From assembly GCA_002298915.1 (NCBI GenBank), contig DBML01000004.1, forward strand, positions 45,743 to 109,742: a DNA stretch of 64,000 bases, read 5' to 3'. The position numbers and the translations under genes were made by a program. This DNA comes from Clostridium sp. UBA699. GTDB taxonomy: Bacteria; Bacillota; Clostridia; Clostridiales; Clostridiaceae. Position 1 is the stretch's first letter. Each line of letters opens with the position of its first letter. Of this stretch, positions 61,661 through 64,000 are shown in pieces. The notes under the pieces were generated by a model that saw nothing but the letters and a program-made list of their open reading frames with translations, ran no database searches and was not told where the DNA came from.

Positions 61661-62824
61661 TCACCTCTTGTTCATCCTCAGCAGCTTGCTGAGTCTGGTA
61701 TATTTTGTCTCTATTGCCCCCACCGGGCAAAGCTCCTGGCAGCAGAAGCATCTTATGCATTCGCTCATGTCCCATACCGGGTACTTCTTGCCACCGGATT
61801 CTGTCATCCTTATGACCCTCGGCTTTTCAGGGCACACCTCGCCGCATCTTCCGCAGCCTATGCACTTGTCCTTGATAAGCGAAGGGTTCGGCGCGATCAT
61901 GTTCGTGAGGAACCTGGTCACGGCAGGGTTTATCCAGTAGAACTCCCCTCCTGTCCTGCAGAGCTCGAAGTCCCTGCATTTCATGCTCTCTAGCTCCTCA
62001 CCCAGCACCTCTATGTCCTCGGGCAGCACCGCTCCCCAGTTGCTTTCGTAGGCGTCCTTAAGGGCCGGTATGTCGAGAGGGTTGTCGTAGCCTATTAGCC
62101 TCACCGCCACCGAATCAACGGCTGACATGCTGTCGCCCATGATTATGGTGTCCATCTTCTTGGGGTTGCCGCTCTTAGGCCCGTTGCCCTCCATGGCTAT
62201 GATGCCGTCCAGTATGGCGAACCTGGTCTTTACCACCGTGTTTAGGTCCAGCAGCATCTTGCAGAAGTTGTTCGCTTCCGGCATCCTTGTGTGCCAGGTG
62301 GCCTTCATTGTACCCGGTATGCAGCCGAACTGGTTCTTTATAGCCCCTGTGAAAAACGCCATAGCGTGCGTTTTAAGCTTGGGAAGCGTTATGAGGACAT
62401 CCGCCTCGTAAGGACCCTTTGCGACGGTCCAGGACTTGCACAGGAGCGAATCCTCCAGCATCACGTGGACGGTCTCGCTGAAGTCGTCGAACTTCACTCC
62501 GTAATTCTCCGCCACCTTCATGAGCCCCGACCTTTCGGCGGCCTTCCTCGGATCTCCGAAGCCCGGGGAATCCCCGAAGGTGATGTCGTCCGAGTACTCC
62601 TTCACTATCCTGATAACCGCCTCGAACACCTTGTGGTTCGTGACAACGGTTGACTCGGCTTCCTCGACCGCAAGCATGTTGGGCTTTAGGAAGACCCTGC
62701 TCCCCTCGGGTATAAGCTTCCTCAGGTAGGCGTCGCCACCCAGCAGCTCGAACCCTTCCCTAAGCTTTTTCTCTATTACATCTGCATCGTATTCCTCGCA
62801 TCTTAGTAGTGCAACCTTTTCCAT
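61661..62824 (-). CDS. DUF362 protein with two C-terminal 4Fe-4S motifs
   Basis: The 387-residue protein has the DUF362 domain (SRVFLKPNMLAVEEAESTVVTN, GDSPGFGDP, LPKLKTHAMAFFTGAIKNQFG) and then a ferredoxin region with CIGCGRCGEVCPEKP and CIRCFCCQELCPVGAIE, eight cysteines for two [4Fe-4S] clusters. The family is common in anaerobes, with an unsettled role in electron transfer. It is 15 bases from niaR and four bases from the UPF0182 gene, so all three are likely one operon. Confidence 0.88.
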   Translation of the reverse strand: MEKVALLRCEEYDADVIEKKLREGFELLGGDAYLRKLIPEGSRVFLKPNMLAVEEAESTVVTNHKVFEAVIRIVKEYSDDITFGDSPGFGDPRKAAERSGLMKVAENYGVKFDDFSETVHVMLEDSLLCKSWTVAKGPYEADVLITLPKLKTHAMAFFTGAIKNQFGCIPGTMKATWHTRMPEANNFCKMLLDLNTVVKTRFAILDGIIAMEGNGPKSGNPKKMDTIIMGDSMSAVDSVAVRLIGYDNPLDIPALKDAYESNWGAVLPEDIEVLGEELESMKCRDFELCRTGGEFYWINPAVTRFLTNMIAPNPSLIKDKCIGCGRCGEVCPEKPRVIRMTESGGKKYPVWDMSECIRCFCCQELCPVGAIETKYTRLSKLLRMNKR

Positions 62825-62839
62825 ATCCTATCTCCCCGG

Positions 62840-63352
62840 CTAGGTGGCAAGATACTTCTTGCTCCTTAGCTCCTCCTCTATCCTGTCTAGTATTTCGCTG
62901 CTCTCAGCCATCACCGTGTGTAGGTGTATCCCTCCGGTGAGCGCCATGAGAGGCTCCGATTTAGATTTCCTTACCTTCTCAATGAACCTCTGCACATCGT
63001 AAAGGGTTTTGAGCATCAGCATTCCCCTCAGCTCGCCGTAGAGCTCGTGCTCAACGATGACATCCTCTATGATCCCGCCGAACTTCACTATGGTGCTGAG
63101 CTCGTCTTCTATTTCTCTTGAGCCGTGAACGACTGCGAAGACCTTCCTCTGATATTGCTTCTGGTCCTTCTGCTTCAGGTACCCTTCCGGCGTGGAGATT
63201 ATCTTCTCCCCCGCAGCCCTCAGTATGGCTATGTCCTTGACGATTACCTGCCTCGTCACGCCCATGGCATCTGCAAGGGCGCTCCCCTTGACAGGCCTGT
63301 CGCTTTCGCTCAGCAGCTCGCCTATCCTCATTCTCCTTTCCTCGGAGTTCAT
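62840..63352 (-). CDS. niaR: NiaR, niacin-responsive repressor
   Basis: From ATG 63350-63352 (GGGAGG before it) the protein has 170 residues: an HTH_11 winged helix (RIGELLSESDRPVKGSALADAMGVTRQVIVKDI) and a 3H domain with its conserved histidines in VHGS, EHELYGELRG and GGIHLHTV, which bind metal and nicotinate. NiaR represses NAD synthesis, salvage or niacin uptake genes when niacin is present. The likely targets in this window are pncA-pncB at 16.98-19.13 kb. Confidence 0.9.
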   Translation of the reverse strand: MNSEERRMRIGELLSESDRPVKGSALADAMGVTRQVIVKDIAILRAAGEKIISTPEGYLKQKDQKQYQRKVFAVVHGSREIEDELSTIVKFGGIIEDVIVEHELYGELRGMLMLKTLYDVQRFIEKVRKSKSEPLMALTGGIHLHTVMAESSEILDRIEEELRSKKYLAT

Positions 63353-63374
63353 CTTTATTCCTCCCTGCAGCGCG

Positions 63375-63869
63375 TCAGTTCCTGCCGTCGCATCTTCTGA
63401 GGATGTCCAGCTCCCTGTCACCCTCTATTTCCCGGTTGTGGTGGTTCTCAATGAGGTACAGGTCTCTTTCGCTGAGCCCCATGCCCTTCAGCAGCTCCCT
63501 GCCCATGGCCCCGTGGTTGAAGTACACGTCTACCTTTTTCCATTTAAGGCCCCTTATCCTTCCGCCCGAGAACTTGTCGGCCAGGACAAGCAGCGACTTG
63601 TCAATGGAGTTCAGCCTGGCTTTAAGCTTGCCCACGTCGTGGAGCAGCGCCACCCTGACCATCGCCTTAGCGTCAATGCCTTCCCGCTCGCACTCCGCCT
63701 CAACCTCCCTGGCAACCTTGTTGGAGTGCTTCTGCTCCTGCCTTGAAAGCCTCCTGAAAAGCTCGTGCTGAGGTGCGCTCAGGTTCCTCTTTGCGTATTC
63801 GATATCCTCCCGGTCAATCCTTGTGTCAAGAGACCAGAAGAACTGCTTGACCCTGTACATAAAAGCCAT
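63375..63869 (-). CDS. HD-domain hydrolase
   Basis: The 164-residue protein has an HD domain: KHSNKVAREVEAE (first His), LLHDVGKLKARLN (HD pair, residues near 78), FNHGAMGRELL and ENHHNREIEGD. Such proteins hydrolyse phosphate esters of nucleotides or similar. The start codon is ATG at 63867-63869. It precedes niaR by 22 bases and is likely the first gene of this operon. Confidence 0.85.
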   Translation of the reverse strand: MAFMYRVKQFFWSLDTRIDREDIEYAKRNLSAPQHELFRRLSRQEQKHSNKVAREVEAECEREGIDAKAMVRVALLHDVGKLKARLNSIDKSLLVLADKFSGGRIRGLKWKKVDVYFNHGAMGRELLKGMGLSERDLYLIENHHNREIEGDRELDILRRCDGRN

Positions 63870-63945
63870 TTCACCATCACCCTATATATCATTTTATCTG
63901 ATTTGAGGTTTATTATAAAGCAATTTTGTGAAAATTTTGGGAAAT

Positions 63946-63977
63946 AAAAAGAAGCACCTGATATAATCAGATGCTTC
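63946..63977 (-). terminator. Rho-independent terminator after the edge tRNA
   Basis: GAAGCATCTGAT and ATCAGGTGCTTC (loop of 3) then five T on the minus strand. Confidence 0.85.
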
Positions 63978-63980
63978 CTT

Positions 63981-64000
63981 TGGTGGAGAATAAGGGATTC
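63981..64000 (-). tRNA. 3' end of a tRNA cut by the window edge
   Basis: The minus strand reads GAATCCCTTATTCTCCACCA: the 3' half of a T-arm, an acceptor strand and CCA. A terminator follows. The identity cannot be told from these bases. Confidence 0.7.

Overview
The window looks like a piece of a Clostridia-type (Firmicutes) chromosome. The signs are strong AGGAGG-type ribosome binding sites, a tandem glycine riboswitch before glyA, NiaR-type niacin control, ECF-type nickel transport with lar genes, and many oxygen-sensitive Fe-S proteins. The genus cannot be named from the sequence alone. Almost all native genes lie on the minus strand, are fairly GC-rich and use AGG and ATA codons freely. 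The middle (about 20.9-55.6 kb) is clearly more AT-rich and full of mobile and defence genes.

Left native part (1-20.9 kb). It opens with the N-terminus of a PucR-type regulator and a class III aminotransferase. A metallophosphoesterase on the plus strand follows. Next is a minus-strand operon for nickel uptake (cbiM-cbiQ-cbiO) and nickel-pincer nucleotide cofactor synthesis (larC-larE-larB), with a DUF3842 gene at its end. larC is split between two frames at an A9 slippery run. Further along are an overlapping SIR2/Ham1 gene pair, an Fe-S (CCG-domain) protein, a three-gene surface glycan set (GT2-GtrA, phosphodiester glycosidase, membrane protein), small regulators and hypotheticals, an MBL-fold lipoprotein, nicotinamidase plus nicotinate phosphoribosyltransferase, and glyA under a tandem glycine riboswitch with its terminator.

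Mobile part (20.9-55.6 kb). It holds a Sll1717-type ATPase and a complete IS21-family element with a 5-bp target duplication. Next comes what I read as a genomic island inserted at the 3' end of tRNA-Arg(ACG): a decayed copy of the tRNA 3' half lies at about 25.74 kb, the intact tRNA lies at 55.74-55.81 kb, and a tyrosine-integrase C-terminal remnant sits beside the tRNA. The island carries an excisionase-like gene, a large serine recombinase remnant, a 797-residue protein with a glycine-zipper membrane segment, several unknown genes, decayed McrC and HNH pieces, and a complete type 1 BREX operon (brxA-brxB-brxC-pglX-pglZ-brxL). Upstream of BREX is a second module: a DNA-binding-like protein, a DEAD/DEAH helicase fused to a HELLH metalloprotease-like domain, and a 213-residue partner. 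Its right edge is a truncated IS21 copy with a second IS21-type element nested inside its istB; both have frameshifts or stops.

Right native part (55.6-64 kb). tRNA-Arg, a polysaccharide deacetylase lipoprotein, two tRNA-Ser genes, a DUF1667 protein with a GlpA-like flavoprotein, a large UPF0182 membrane protein, a DUF362 ferredoxin protein, NiaR (which probably controls the niacin salvage genes in this same window), an HD-domain protein and the start of another tRNA. The best leads for new biology are the helicase-metalloprotease module, the SIR2/Ham1 pair, the 797-residue glycine-zipper protein, DUF3842 in the nickel cofactor operon, and the perfect 14-bp inverted repeat that covers the PucR start codon.
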